NCBI RefSeq assembly: GCF_034190915.1 | Contig: NW_026947484.1 | Span: 80,299,982-80,363,981 of the forward strand | DNA from: Cavia porcellus | Lineage: Eukaryota; Chordata; Mammalia; Rodentia; Caviidae | Direction: 5' to 3' | Length of the DNA stretch: 64,000 bases | Shown here: positions 1 to 9,023 of the stretch, piece after piece | Layout of the letters: each line of letters opens with the position of its first letter | How positions within the stretch are numbered: the stretch's first letter is position 1 | Notes under the pieces: generated by a model | Told to the model about the DNA's origin: nothing | Databases searched by the model: none | Seen by the model: only the letters and a program-made list of their open reading frames with translations | Translations under genes and position numbers: made by a program

Positions 1-14
1 GCCCGCACGGGGAC
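1..14 (+). promoter_or_regulatory. Partial primer-binding site, tRNA-Lys3-like
   Basis: The first 14 bases match positions 5-18 of the usual retroviral tRNA-Lys3 primer-binding site with two mismatches. The missing first four bases and the 5' LTR would lie immediately upstream of the window. Mouse IAP elements usually prime with tRNA-Phe, so a Lys-type site leans towards other betaretrovirus-like groups. Confidence is limited by the truncation. Confidence 0.55.
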
Positions 15-67
15 TGATCACCCCCGAGACGTGACAGCGGACAACGCTCCAGTACAGAGCTGCGAGA

Positions 68-76
68 CAGGTGAGT
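68..76 (+). promoter_or_regulatory. Candidate major 5' splice donor in proviral leader
   Basis: CAG/GTGAGT at 68-76 is a near-consensus donor, placed between the primer-binding site and gag where retroviruses carry their major donor. A second weaker GGTGAGTAA lies near 174-182, just before the gag start. With no env gene its use is unclear. Confidence 0.5.
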
Positions 77-192
77 TGGGGATAAGCCTGGGCTCTGGGT
101 GGCGCGCACCTACAGGGCTTTTAGACTCCCCTCAGGCTCACGCGTAAGTGGCGGATTCCTTGGGCCTCACGCGGTGAGTAACATATTAAAAG

Positions 193-1875
193 ATGGGAAA
201 CATGCTAGGTAGCAACACTAAGAGCGAGGGTGGTTGTGGAGAAAGCTCTCAAGAGCTTACAAAAGTACGCAGGGTATTTGAGCAGGCCCAGTCAGGGAGC
301 TCCCGAGAGGGGCCCGTCAAGGGGAACAAAGATGCTAAGGAGAAGGACGGGGCTCTAGCCTCGGAGTCGTCTGACTCCGAGGACGAGGGAAAGTTAAATG
401 GCAAGGAGGCCAAAGAGACCAGCTGTCAGGAGCCTAAGTCGCTCGATAAGGAGTCGCAGGGTTCTTTCCCAGCGTTGCGCCGTGAATTGCGCTCCGCTCA
501 ACTTGGTCTGCGGAGGAGTAGAGAGCTCCTGAGCGCTCCCCGGTGCGAGAGGGAGGCGAAGCCTTCCGCCCCACCTTGGGGGCTGTTCCCGGAAGCGATC
601 CCTCGCCACGAGGCGGCCGCCCGGGAGCTCCCTTCCTCTTCGCCAGAACAGGAAGTGATGCACGGGCCCCCATTTTCCGCCCAATCATGGCCGTCGTCTT
701 ATGCTCCGCCGCCGGCGGGTCGGTATTTTTACAGGCGGCTTTGGCAGGGGGGACGTTTGTCTCATGAGGTACATCCACCACCTGGGATAGATAGTGGCCC
801 CTACGGGATATTTCCTGTACAAGTAGCTATGGGCCAGGGACGTAATGCATGGGAGCCTTTTGAGATAAAGCAGATTAGAGAACTTAAAAATGCAGTTACA
901 ACCTTTGGGCCGACTGCGCCTTACACCATTGCCATGCTGGAGAACCTGTCTTCTGGGCCCCTCACCCCCGCGGACTGGATTCAGCTGGCAAAGGCGTGTC
1001 TGCCCTCGGGCAGTTACCTGGATTGGCGAGCCTGGTACGCAGAGTTCTCTGCAGAGCAGGCTGAGAGAAACGCCAGTCGGGGAAACCGGGGGTGGAACAA
1101 GGAAATGCTTATGGGAGAAGGTCGGCACGCTGATGATCAGACTCAGTTCCCCGGCGCTGTCTATGAACAAATCAATGCCATAGGGCTCTGCGCCTGGAAG
1201 CAGGTAAGTGGTGCCGGAACAGCCTCCTTGTGTCTTTCAAAAATAATTCAGGGTACCACAGAGCCATTTGTTGACTTTGTGGCCCGAATGCAAGATGCTG
1301 CCGATAAGATATTTTCTGATCCGGGAGTGGCTCGACCGCTGGTAAGGCAGCTGATTTTTGAGCAATGTACAAAGGAGTGCAAGGCAGCGATAGCTCCTCA
1401 TAAGAACAAGGACCTCAACGCCTGGATTAGGATATGTAGAGAGATAGGGGGGCCGCTCTCCAACTCGGGAGTGGCTGCTCTCCTGGCCGCGGCTGTACAG
1501 CAGAGGGGACCTCGCGGGTTAGAAGGGGAATGTAAGGCTAAAGGGTGTTTTGCCTGCGGGGAGCCAGGACACATTAAACGTCATTGCCCAAACAATACAG
1601 ATGCTAGGCCTCGCCCTAGGAATGAAGAACCATATGTTTGTGGGCGATGCAAGAGGGGATCACACAAAGCTGAGGAGTGTAGGTCGGTCTTTGATGCTCA
1701 GGGCAACCGTATTTGTGGACGAGATGCTAGAAGGCCAAAAAACGGCCAGAGGGGGCCCCCTTCACAGGCGGGCCCCTGCTCCAGAGACAGGACAGCTCAG
1801 GATGGCAGCCTTCAACAAGGGCCACCCCTGGGTCAGCAGGTGTGGACCTCAGTGTCGCCTCCAGACTTATATTAG
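193..1875 (+). CDS. gag: Gag polyprotein (560 aa)
   Basis: Structural polyprotein of the provirus that would form capsids and package RNA. It begins MGN, giving a Gly at position 2 that could be myristoylated, though the rest of the signal is weak. Residues 30-200 are charged and then proline-rich, with a PSAP late-domain motif at 124-127. The capsid major homology region is near 353-366 (QG..EPF.DFVAR). Two CCHC zinc knuckles lie at 452-465 and 483-496, typical of nucleocapsid. The frame has no internal stop. Its 3' end overlaps pro, and a slippery heptamer lies at 1737-1743. Length fits class II Gag. Confidence 0.92.
   Translation: MGNMLGSNTKSEGGCGESSQELTKVRRVFEQAQSGSSREGPVKGNKDAKEKDGALASESSDSEDEGKLNGKEAKETSCQEPKSLDKESQGSFPALRRELRSAQLGLRRSRELLSAPRCEREAKPSAPPWGLFPEAIPRHEAAARELPSSSPEQEVMHGPPFSAQSWPSSYAPPPAGRYFYRRLWQGGRLSHEVHPPPGIDSGPYGIFPVQVAMGQGRNAWEPFEIKQIRELKNAVTTFGPTAPYTIAMLENLSSGPLTPADWIQLAKACLPSGSYLDWRAWYAEFSAEQAERNASRGNRGWNKEMLMGEGRHADDQTQFPGAVYEQINAIGLCAWKQVSGAGTASLCLSKIIQGTTEPFVDFVARMQDAADKIFSDPGVARPLVRQLIFEQCTKECKAAIAPHKNKDLNAWIRICREIGGPLSNSGVAALLAAAVQQRGPRGLEGECKAKGCFACGEPGHIKRHCPNNTDARPRPRNEEPYVCGRCKRGSHKAEECRSVFDAQGNRICGRDARRPKNGQRGPPSQAGPCSRDRTAQDGSLQQGPPLGQQVWTSVSPPDLY
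1737..1776 (+). promoter_or_regulatory. gag-pro -1 ribosomal frameshift signal
   Basis: A AAA AAC at 1737-1743 is a canonical X XXY YYZ heptamer, phased correctly with the gag codons AAA AAC. An 8-nt spacer follows, then a G/C stem: GGGGCCC (1752-1758) pairs with GGGCCCC (1770-1776) around an 11-nt loop. The -1 frame is open from here into the dUTPase motif SAGVDL. MMTV uses the same heptamer at its gag-pro junction. Whether the stem extends into a pseudoknot was not computed. Confidence 0.88.
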
Positions 1876-2642
1876 TGCCTGATATGGGTGTTCAAGTGGT
1901 TAAAACCACCTTTAAGGGACCGTTACCCGAAAATTCCGTGGGTCTGGTGATCGGGAGATCCTCCACGGCCCTTCGGGGTCTCATAGTAGTCCCGGGGGTC
2001 ATAGACTCAGACTACACAGGACACATTAAAATTATGGTTCAATCTCTTGTGGGTACTATGGTAATCAATAAAGGAGACAAGATAGCGCAGCTCTTGCTGC
2101 TCCCCAGTCTCCACAAGAGATTCCCCTCAAAGCAGAAAATTAGAGAAAGTCAAGGTTTCGGTTCCTCAGGGGAAGTCTTCGAGGGACTCCATATAATACT
2201 TGATAAAAGGCCCATGCTCTCACTTAAGGTCAATGGCAAGAATATAACAGGGCTCCTAGACACAGGAGCTGACTGTTCCATTATCTCTAGAAAGGATTGG
2301 CCCTCCAACTGGCCCACCAACACTGCAGATAACACGCTGCAGGGCCTGGGGATGGTGTCAGCTCCTCAGGTTAGTGCTTCAACCCTGTTCTGGTGCGATG
2401 AGGAGGGTCATCAGGGCCATTTCCAACCATTTGTGTTGCAGTTGCCAGTGTCTCTATGGGGAAGGGACATCCTCACTCAGATGGATGTCACACTTACGTC
2501 AAACTGCTCCCCCCAGGCTAAAAATATACTCAGGAACCAGGGATATACCCCCGGCAAAGGCTTGGGCAATGCCCTACAGGGTTGGACATCCCCAATACCA
2601 GTAGAGAACAAAAAAGGTAGGCAAGGGCTGGGTTTTTCTTAG
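1743..2642 (+). CDS. pro: Pro frame: dUTPase-protease-G-patch, reached by -1 frameshift
   Basis: No separate start is needed: the frame is open from the slippery site and its product would be a Gag-Pro extension. A dUTPase comes first, with motif 1 SAGVDL (about 1833-1850), the GRSS and DSDYTG motifs, KGDKIAQL, and a C-terminal QGFGSSG loop; it would hydrolyse dUTP. The aspartic protease follows, with LLDTGAD around 2254-2274 as its catalytic loop. A G-patch (NQGYTPGKGLG) lies near 2533-2566. This domain order is characteristic of betaretrovirus-like elements. The frame ends at TAG 2640-2642, just after a second slippery site. Confidence 0.9.
   Translation, partial: RPEGAPFTGGPLLQRQDSSGWQPSTRATPGSAGVDLSVASRLILVPDMGVQVVKTTFKGPLPENSVGLVIGRSSTALRGLIVVPGVIDSDYTGHIKIMVQSLVGTMVINKGDKIAQLLLLPSLHKRFPSKQKIRESQGFGSSGEVFEGLHIILDKRPMLSLKVNGKNITGLLDTGADCSIISRKDWPSNWPTNTADNTLQGLGMVSAPQVSASTLFWCDEEGHQGHFQPFVLQLPVSLWGRDILTQMDVTLTSNCSPQAKNILRNQGYTPGKGLGNALQGWTSPIPVENKKGRQGLGFS
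2630..2636 (+). promoter_or_regulatory. pro-pol -1 frameshift heptamer
   Basis: G GGT TTT at 2630-2636 fits X XXY YYZ, with the pro codons GGT TTT in the correct phase. It lies one sense codon before the pro stop. The -1 frame is open straight into pol. I did not identify a convincing downstream stem by eye. Confidence 0.8.
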
Positions 2643-5254
2643 GGGCCGCTGAAGAAGCTCTCCTACCCACTTCGATCAAAATCACCTGGAGGTCAAATGA
2701 TCCGGTTTGGGTACCTCAGTGGCCCCTGCCTAAGGAGAAGCTATTAGCCTTGTCAGAAATAGTCAGTACACAACTTAGATTAGGACACATTAAGCCGTCA
2801 ACCTCCCCATGGAACACCCCCATTTTTATAATTAAGAAAAAGTCTGGCAAATGGAGGCTGCTCCATGATCTAAGGGCGGTCAACAAGCAGATGCAGTCCC
2901 TGGGGGCGGTCCAGAGGGGGCTGCCAGCTCTCTCAGCCATCCCTCAGTCCTGGCCAGTTTATGTTATAGATCTTAGAGACTGTTTCTTCTCAATCCCCCT
3001 GCATCCAGAGGACACTCATAGGTTCGCCTTTACTTTACCCACCATTAACCAAGAAAGCCCTGATCTCAGATACGAGTGGATAACGCTGCCCCAAGGTATG
3101 GCCAACAGTCCCACTATGTGTCATATTTACCTTGATTCCCTACTGGCCCCCCTACGAAAATCCTTTCCCAAGATAAGATGTGTGCATTACATGGACGACC
3201 TTTTGCTCAGCGGCAGGGACCCAGACATGCTAAATAATATGCTCGGCCAGTTGGTCGAGGCCCTGAGACAAGCTAATCTGCATGTTGCCCCCGACAAGAT
3301 TCAGGGAGGAGAAATGGTGACCTACTTAGGCGCGAAAATCTCCCCTATGCTAGTCTCTCCACAGAAGGTCACCATTAGGACGGATGGCGTTAGGACCCTA
3401 AATGACATGCAAAAACTATTGGGAGACATTAATTGGATTAGGCCATATTTACATATACCAAATTCAGATCTCAAACCCCTGTTCGACCTTCTGAAGGGAG
3501 ACCCAGATATAGCCTCCCACAGGAGGCTCACTCCTGAGGCAAGAGCTGCCTTACAGAGAGTGGAAAAAGCCTTAGGTGGGGCTACCTTACACAGAATTGA
3601 ACCAGGGCGACCCTTTGATGTCTGTTTGCTACAGACTAGTCTACAGCCCACAGCGGTGATTTGGCAGAAAGGACCATTACTGTGGATACACCCTAAGGTC
3701 TCACCTGCAAAAGTCATAGAGCATTACCCGGAGGCAGTCGCTTCATTGGCCCTTGAAGCACATGATAGAGCTGTCCAACATTTTGGCTCAGGACCACAAG
3801 CCATCCGAGTACCCTATACCGCCAGCCAGATCAAGACCCTGGCTGCCTGCATAGATACATGGGCCATTCTGAGATGTGTTTTCCATGGGGATATAAACAA
3901 TCAATACCCTAAAGACCCTATCTTGTCATTTGTCACTCAGCACCCTATAACTTTTCCAAAGGTTACTGCCTCTGAGCCATTAGTCCCAGCAACTACAATA
4001 TACACAGATGGCTCCAAGACGGGGATAGGCGCCTATGTGATCCTAGGCAAGCCCCCGGTTACCATACAATTTAAACCTGATCAGCCTCAGGTGGTAAAAC
4101 TGCAGATCATTAAAATGATTCTTGAACGGTTCTCAGAAGCCATTAATATTGTCTCCGATTCTAGGTATGTGGTCAATGCTATGCAAGTGCTTGAGAATGC
4201 CGGTTTAATTAGATCCACTTCCACAGTGGCTGGGCTGTTCCTGTCTATCCAGACATTGCTTCAGAACAGACACCATAAGGTCTTCACCACCCACATAAGA
4301 GCACATACATCCCTGCCGGGGCCCATGACACAGGGGAATGCAGCTGCTGATACTGCCACTCGCCCGTTATGGATTTTTACCTTACTAACACCAATCGAGC
4401 GAGCCCGTGCCTTCCATGATAAGTTTCATGTCAATGCCAGGACACTAGCAAACCATTTCCATGTTTCCAGAGCAGATGCACGAGATATCGTGCGACTATG
4501 TGACTCCTGTGCCACATACAAACCTGCCATACCGATGGGAGTAAACCCTCGAGGTTTGATCCCTGGTGATGTTTGGCAGATGGACATAACACATATACAG
4601 GAGTTTGGGACTCTTAAATATGTTCATGTTTCCACAGACACCTGTTCTCACGTCATATTCGCAACAGCAGAAACAGGTGAAAAAGTGTCTAATGTGATCA
4701 ATCATTGCCTGGCGGCTTGGGCCGCATGGGGCAAACCAAAAATATTAAAAACTGATAATGGACCAGCCTATATAGGCAAAGCCTTCAATGAGTTCTGCAA
4801 AATGATGGAGGTTCAATTAAAACATGGTATCCCATACAATCCCCAAGGTCAAGGAATCATTGAGAGGGCTCATAGAAGCCTCAAAGAAATTTTACAAAAA
4901 CAAAAAGGGGGAGTAGGCCAAGGCCTGGCCCCAAAGGCACGATTATCCATGGCACTATTCACACACAATTTTTTAAATTTAAATAATGATAATTGCTCCC
5001 CAGCCGTGGAGCACTGCAACCCTTCCCCCAACCATAAAGGGTGGGTGAAGTGGAAAGATGTCCTGACAGGACAATGGATGGGCCCGGATCCAGTGGTCAG
5101 CTGGAACCGAGGCGCGGTTTGTGTTTTCCCACAGGAATCGGGACGAGAACCACTGTGGGTACCGGAGAGACTGACACGGGCGACAAAGCCCTCGACTGAA
5201 GATCAGACCTGCCCTACCGGAGATCCATCACAGACCAACCAACAAGATGAATAG
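2636..5254 (+). CDS. pol: Pol: reverse transcriptase, RNase H, integrase
   Basis: Open from the slippery site; the first ATG is at 2750, 38 codons in. Numbering here is from that ATG. RT has a WNTPIF / KSGKWRLLHDLRAVN N-terminal block and the catalytic YMDD at 147-150. RNase H has acidic residues at D420 (TDGS) and D470 (SDSRY) and a late AAADTATR motif, but Lys450 (codon 4097-4099) stands where this family has its catalytic Glu. Integrase has a His-rich zinc region ending in CDSC (584-587) and an intact D612, D669, E705 triad with 35 residues between the last two. A C-terminal domain ends in WVPERL. There are no internal stops. The RNase H change probably impairs activity. Confidence 0.93.
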   Translation, partial: FLGAAEEALLPTSIKITWRSNDPVWVPQWPLPKEKLLALSEIVSTQLRLGHIKPSTSPWNTPIFIIKKKSGKWRLLHDLRAVNKQMQSLGAVQRGLPALSAIPQSWPVYVIDLRDCFFSIPLHPEDTHRFAFTLPTINQESPDLRYEWITLPQGMANSPTMCHIYLDSLLAPLRKSFPKIRCVHYMDDLLLSGRDPDMLNNMLGQLVEALRQANLHVAPDKIQGGEMVTYLGAKISPMLVSPQKVTIRTDGVRTLNDMQKLLGDINWIRPYLHIPNSDLKPLFDLLKGDPDIASHRRLTPEARAALQRVEKALGGATLHRIEPGRPFDVCLLQTSLQPTAVIWQKGPLLWIHPKVSPAKVIEHYPEAVASLALEAHDRAVQHFGSGPQAIRVPYTASQIKTLAACIDTWAILRCVFHGDINNQYPKDPILSFVTQHPITFPKVTASEPLVPATTIYTDGSKTGIGAYVILGKPPVTIQFKPDQPQVVKLQIIKMILERFSEAINIVSDSRYVVNAMQVLENAGLIRSTSTVAGLFLSIQTLLQNRHHKVFTTHIRAHTSLPGPMTQGNAAADTATRPLWIFTLLTPIERARAFHDKFHVNARTLANHFHVSRADARDIVRLCDSCATYKPAIPMGVNPRGLIPGDVWQMDITHIQEFGTLKYVHVSTDTCSHVIFATAETGEKVSNVINHCLAAWAAWGKPKILKTDNGPAYIGKAFNEFCKMMEVQLKHGIPYNPQGQGIIERAHRSLKEILQKQKGGVGQGLAPKARLSMALFTHNFLNLNNDNCSPAVEHCNPSPNHKGWVKWKDVLTGQWMGPDPVVSWNRGAVCVFPQESGREPLWVPERLTRATKPSTEDQTCPTGDPSQTNQQDE

Positions 5255-5734
5255 AAATAGCGGTAGCCCGAAATGGACAAGAAGATCCTCAGGCATATGC
5301 ATGGCTCGCTCGCCTAGCCTACGACCGAGTCTAGGGGTGGTGAGCTTCCCACACTCCTCCTCTAAAAAATTATGACATAGCTGGGTAGGAGAGTCAATGA
5401 CGGGTAAGAGCGTACTCCCCCGGTGCGACTCAACCTAAGCCAGGCCCTACCCCATCCTGCACGTAAGCCGCTGGACTGTTAGATGCTGCCCAGGTCTAAA
5501 TTTCTCTCCGAGGGGATTTCTTTACGGAGAGGAAATGAGTGCAAGCTTGTGTGCATCCAGGTTCCGTCCAGTTTGTGCCTGGCCCTAGAAAAAGGACGAG
5601 GGCCTCAGGGCCTTGGCAGACCATGGGACGGCTGACCAGGGTCTAAGCCAAGGACCTACGGTGGGCCTATGCATAGGGCATAAGCCTCTGCACCCAGTCC
5701 AGAAAGGGCTACGATGCGCACATTCATAAAAAAT
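5255..5734 (+). other. Non-coding proviral segment between pol and polypurine tract, with hairpins
   Basis: No env-like frame is visible. Two strong inverted repeats stand out. CTCTCCG (5504-5510) pairs with CGGAGAG (5525-5531), and flanking T/A runs lengthen the stem with a bulge. GGCCTATGC (5664-5672) pairs with GCATAAGCC (5678-5686) with one mismatch and a 5-nt loop. Env-less IAP-type and D-type elements place RNA export elements in this position, so a similar role is possible but only inferred. Confidence 0.55.
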
Positions 5735-5748
5735 AAAAAAGGGGGAGA
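5735..5748 (+). promoter_or_regulatory. Polypurine tract
   Basis: AAAAAAGGGGGAGA directly abuts the TG that opens the 3' LTR. This purine run is the expected plus-strand primer for reverse transcription. Confidence 0.9.
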
Positions 5749-6169
5749 TGTTGGGAGCCGCAGCCCCGAGCCCGGTCGCCTCACTTGGCGGACGTGAGGC
5801 CTGTAGTAAAGAGTAAAGCCTGAGGTAGATTACCCCTCCCATCGAGCACGTTAGTTTCCTGCTTACCGCGTAAGCAACCCGCTCAACAATATAGTCTGCC
5901 TGGCAACTGATGATGTTAGCCAATCAGCTTGCCTTGCTCACTTTAACATGATTGGACACTGTATCCGTATATATACTGGTGCCACCCCTGGGGGAAAAAG
6001 GAAGCCCGGAAGTAGAAGCCCAGAAGGAGCCGCGGGGAGCGGACCAAAGGAGGCTTCGGCTGGGAGCGATCCCAGGGCAGGCTGTACGGAGAAGGAAAAT
6101 AAAAGAAAAGGTTGTCCACTGCCAGGCTTTGTCGTGTGTCCTTCCTGCCGGCCGGGAGCGACATCGACA
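5749..6169 (+). repeat. 3' LTR of the provirus
   Basis: It starts TGTTGGGAGCC immediately after the polypurine tract. The proposed end is CGACA at 6165-6169, giving matched TGTTG...CGACA termini and a length of about 421 bp. U3 has a CCAAT box at 5920-5924 and a TATA-like TATATATAC near 5968-5976. A polyadenylation signal AATAAA lies at 6098-6103, followed by a T/G-rich stretch. The left boundary is firm; the right boundary cannot be confirmed without the 5' LTR. Confidence 0.82.
5920..6103 (+). promoter_or_regulatory. LTR promoter and poly(A) signal
   Basis: CCAAT (5920-5924), a TATA-like element (5968-5976) and AATAAA (6098-6103) are spaced as in a short class II LTR, with transcription expected to start near 6000. 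Whether the promoter is active in this genome is unknown. Confidence 0.6.
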
Positions 6170-6276
6170 GTCTCCATTCTGTGTTCTGAGTGAATTCTTA
6201 AGTACTACCTTCCAATTTCTTAATTCCTTCTTCAAGTATGAAATTCTGTATTTAAGAGACTATTTTTAAAAATTTT

Positions 6277-6345
6277 CACGGGGATCTAGCTCAGCAGCAT
6301 AGCACTTGGCAAGCATGAGGTTCTGAGTTTGATTCCCAGTACAAA
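6277..6345 (+). repeat. ID-like tRNA-derived SINE
   Basis: It contains an A-box-like 'ctagctcag' and a B-box-like 'gtttgattcccag', then a short A-run. This is the usual tRNA-derived rodent ID layout. It lies just beyond the 3' LTR. Confidence 0.7.
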
Positions 6346-6424
6346 AAAAATCCAGTCTTTCTAATTTAATTTATTCTTTTAACTTCAGATTTCATTTATT
6401 ACTTTCATTTTATAAGTCTTTTTC

Positions 6425-6620
6425 ATTTTATTTTTATTTTTGTAGCTTGTGGGATGGAGCCCAATACCACTCTCAGTTCATCACTTGTCACTTTTTGTTT
6501 TGAGACATGGTCTTACTAAACCTCTAAATTTCCCAGGTTGGGCTTGAACTTGCAACCCTCCTGTCTCAAGCTCCCAGAGAGCTGGGATTGCATGAAAGTA
6601 TGCACAACCATGCCTGACTC
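6425..6620 (-). repeat. B1-type SINE, possibly a B1-ID composite
   Basis: 6499-6620 reads as reverse-complement B1 ('ctgggattgcatg' is the antisense of the B1 A-box region). The preceding 'gatggagcccaataccac' resembles the antisense end of an ID unit, suggesting an old composite. Confidence 0.55.
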
Positions 6621-8789
6621 AATTCTTTATCTTTTACAAATTTTATGCCTTCCTTTTTCTCCTTGAATACCTTAAATATTTTCCATTCAAATTAATTAAA
6701 AATAGAGATCAGAGTGAAAAATAAAAGTCACACTACCACCTCTCACAATTGTCCCTTTGGGAAAGTTTCCTTGGGAAAATGATTCAGGGTGGGGAGGCTT
6801 CACTCAGAAGGCAGTCTCTTTGTTTAAGGGTCCTTCATTGTTTGTAATTAATACAATCTTCATTACTAAGGCAAATATCTTGGCTGTTTCTATGTTTTCT
6901 TTAAATATTATATATCTACCGGAAATACAGCAAAGTGTTAACATTTATTAGGGTAACAATATTCACCAAGATTACTTTTAACTTTTGACTTCTACTTGTT
7001 TAACATGATTATAAAATGAAACTTAAGCAATGAAACTTAGTATTGTCTTCCTTTTCAGATTATCAAAGAATGATGACATTGAACAACAAAACCCCTTTTT
7101 ATTTGTCTACTTTAGATCGGTCAGGATGGGACTTTTGACCCACAGCTAGGCAGATCAATGCCCCTCCTCAGCCTGAAGCCAGTAAGAGAAGGCAGCCTTT
7201 CAGCCCCTCTACACCCCTTAAGAATAAGGGGTACTCTGAATGTGGTGGTACACGTCCATAATCCCAGTGAAGGGCAGCCTGAACTACATAGTGAGAACCT
7301 AACTTAAAAAAAAAATGTGGGGGCCTGGATGGAAGTCTAGGGTGAGGAGCAGGAGTCAGGTAGATGGAAGAAATAAAGATAGAAAGGAAACAAAATCACA
7401 ACTTTAAAAGGTATACTTTGAACAATAATGCAACTCCAGGATACGCCAAGCTGTGTTTATGCCTGTTAGGCTTATTACACCTCAAATCCCTTACAGATAT
7501 TTTAGGTCAATAAATTACCTTCATTGATAAAGAGAGAAACCTGATCTTAAAATAAAGGAACAAACTGAGAGACAGCTCAAAGAATATTCTTTGGAAAAAT
7601 ATCTCAAATCATACATTAAAAAAAAAGGTCTTTAATCTGTAAAAATGGGTCATTATCTTTCTGTAGGTCAGCCATCACCTTCCCCCTGTAAACTAAGACC
7701 AATATGAAACATCCTGTAGAGTCACAAATTCCACTGCCAAAAACAGGTAAATATTTTGTCTCCAAATGATAGTGCATCTCTCTCTTTGAGTGTGTATTTC
7801 TAAACTTCTGCCTAATAAACTCTTTACGCTCCTTTTAAAACAAGAAAGGAAAAAGAAATCCTCTGATGAGACAGGAGATTAGGGCTTGGCAATCCTAGAA
7901 TACGCACGTAGAACAGCTCCCAAATCCTGAACATGGACTCCAGCAGCCTTTCAGTAGGATGCACCAGACTGTAGCACCTTTAGGACTCACAGGAAGAAGT
8001 TCTCTTGGGTTTCCTCGAGATCTGGACAGTATAAAAAATACAAAGACCAAGAAGCGCTTGCTATTGTGACTTTCTTCACGGTAGCCGCCCTGCTTTCTCT
8101 TGTCCTCTTTTGTTTGTTTGTTTTTTCTCCTTTACTGACTTCCAGCTCACTCTACAGAGCCAGTTTCTTCCTCGTTCTTTCCTTTACAGTCTTGAATTAA
8201 ACTTGGCCACTGCTTTTTGCTCACTTTGTTCAATTCTTTGTTTGCGATGAGGACCTGAAATGTAACTCCAGAGGGAGAGGTGTCGCTCAGTTGAGAACCT
8301 GGAAACATTCAGTCGGTGAGCCACTTTTAGAGAGTTGCATGATAACCTTGTGGTGATAACTGATATGTTGAATTGCATTCCAGTGCCTGGTCTAGTCCTC
8401 CAATTTCTATGGAATGTTCTAGAGTCTCTGGCACTTGACACTGTCAGATTCTAGACTCAGAACTAAACAACCTTGCCACTCCAAGCATTCGCCACTTCAT
8501 TTCTAATGTATAAGGACGTTCATTACATTGTCTCTGTCCATCTGTACTTTAATATACACTACACAGAATTCATAAAATGTTACCACCTTAACCTATAAAA
8601 CTGCAAAAGTTCAATTTAGTATGTTTTTTCATATTTTATCTGTCAGATCTATATTTTAGAGCACAGGAAATGTGTCAAAATTTGAATTTATTTTTTCAAT
8701 TTTATCAGAAGTCTCCTGTCCCTTAAAAGAAAATTCTTATTCATAATGAGTTGGAAATTGATTTCCAGGAAAAAATTGAAACAAAGGTT
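6621..8789. other. Intergenic, no gene seen
   Basis: AT-rich sequence with no supported coding frame. A degraded B1 fragment lies near 7235-7310 ('gtggtggtacacgtccataatcccag'-like with an internal deletion and A-tail). I recognise nothing else. Confidence 0.5.
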
Positions 8790-8945
8790 TTGTAAATAGG
8801 GAGGGAAAAAAGGGATTGAAGGGAAGGCAGGGGAATAGGGGAAAAAGAATCAAGATATGTCAGGTACAGGGACAAATTTCCTACGTTGAATGTGATCATT
8901 ATGTATACATAAAATGTACTGATAAACTTATTAAAAAATAAAAAT
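8790..8945 (+). repeat. L1 3' end fragment
   Basis: A G-rich polypurine 3' UTR stretch (gggagggaaaaaaggg...) is followed by 'gatcattatgtatacat' and an A-rich tail, the usual end of an L1. Similar tails occur at 44460-44500 and 55020-55170. Confidence 0.55.
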
Positions 8946-8982
8946 CGCAATGCCAAGAAATAAAGAGAAAATGACTTTCAGG

Positions 8983-8983
<1 letters not shown>

Positions 8984-9022
<39 letters not shown>
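8984..9022 (+). repeat. (CA)n microsatellite
   Basis: About 19 uninterrupted CA units. Confidence 0.97.

Positions 9023-9023
<1 letters not shown>

Larger units (their letters stand above)
1..6169 (+). mobile_element. Class II (IAP/betaretrovirus-like) endogenous provirus, env-less, 5' LTR outside window
   Basis: Order is PBS remnant, leader with splice donor, gag, pro, pol, non-coding segment, polypurine tract and 3' LTR. The family is shown by gag, pro and pol in three successive -1 frames, a dUTPase domain and G-patch flanking the protease, two CCHC zinc knuckles, a YMDD reverse transcriptase, and an LTR starting TGTTGGGAGCCGC as IAP-type LTRs do. All three long frames are open, so the insertion looks fairly young. 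No env frame lies between pol and the LTR, as in intracellular IAP-like elements. The left end is cut by the window edge, so the 5' LTR and flanking duplication cannot be checked. Confidence 0.93.

Noticed and set aside
434..1170. Antisense frames inside gag
   Set aside because: Shadows of the gag reading frame with no homology or regulatory context.
1842..2642. Pro frame starting at GTG 1842 as an independent gene
   Set aside because: The dUTPase motif SAGVDL begins upstream of 1842 and the frame is open back to the slippery site, so the start is by frameshift.
5255..5748. Remnant env gene
   Set aside because: No frame of useful length and no signal peptide, cleavage site or membrane segment is visible.
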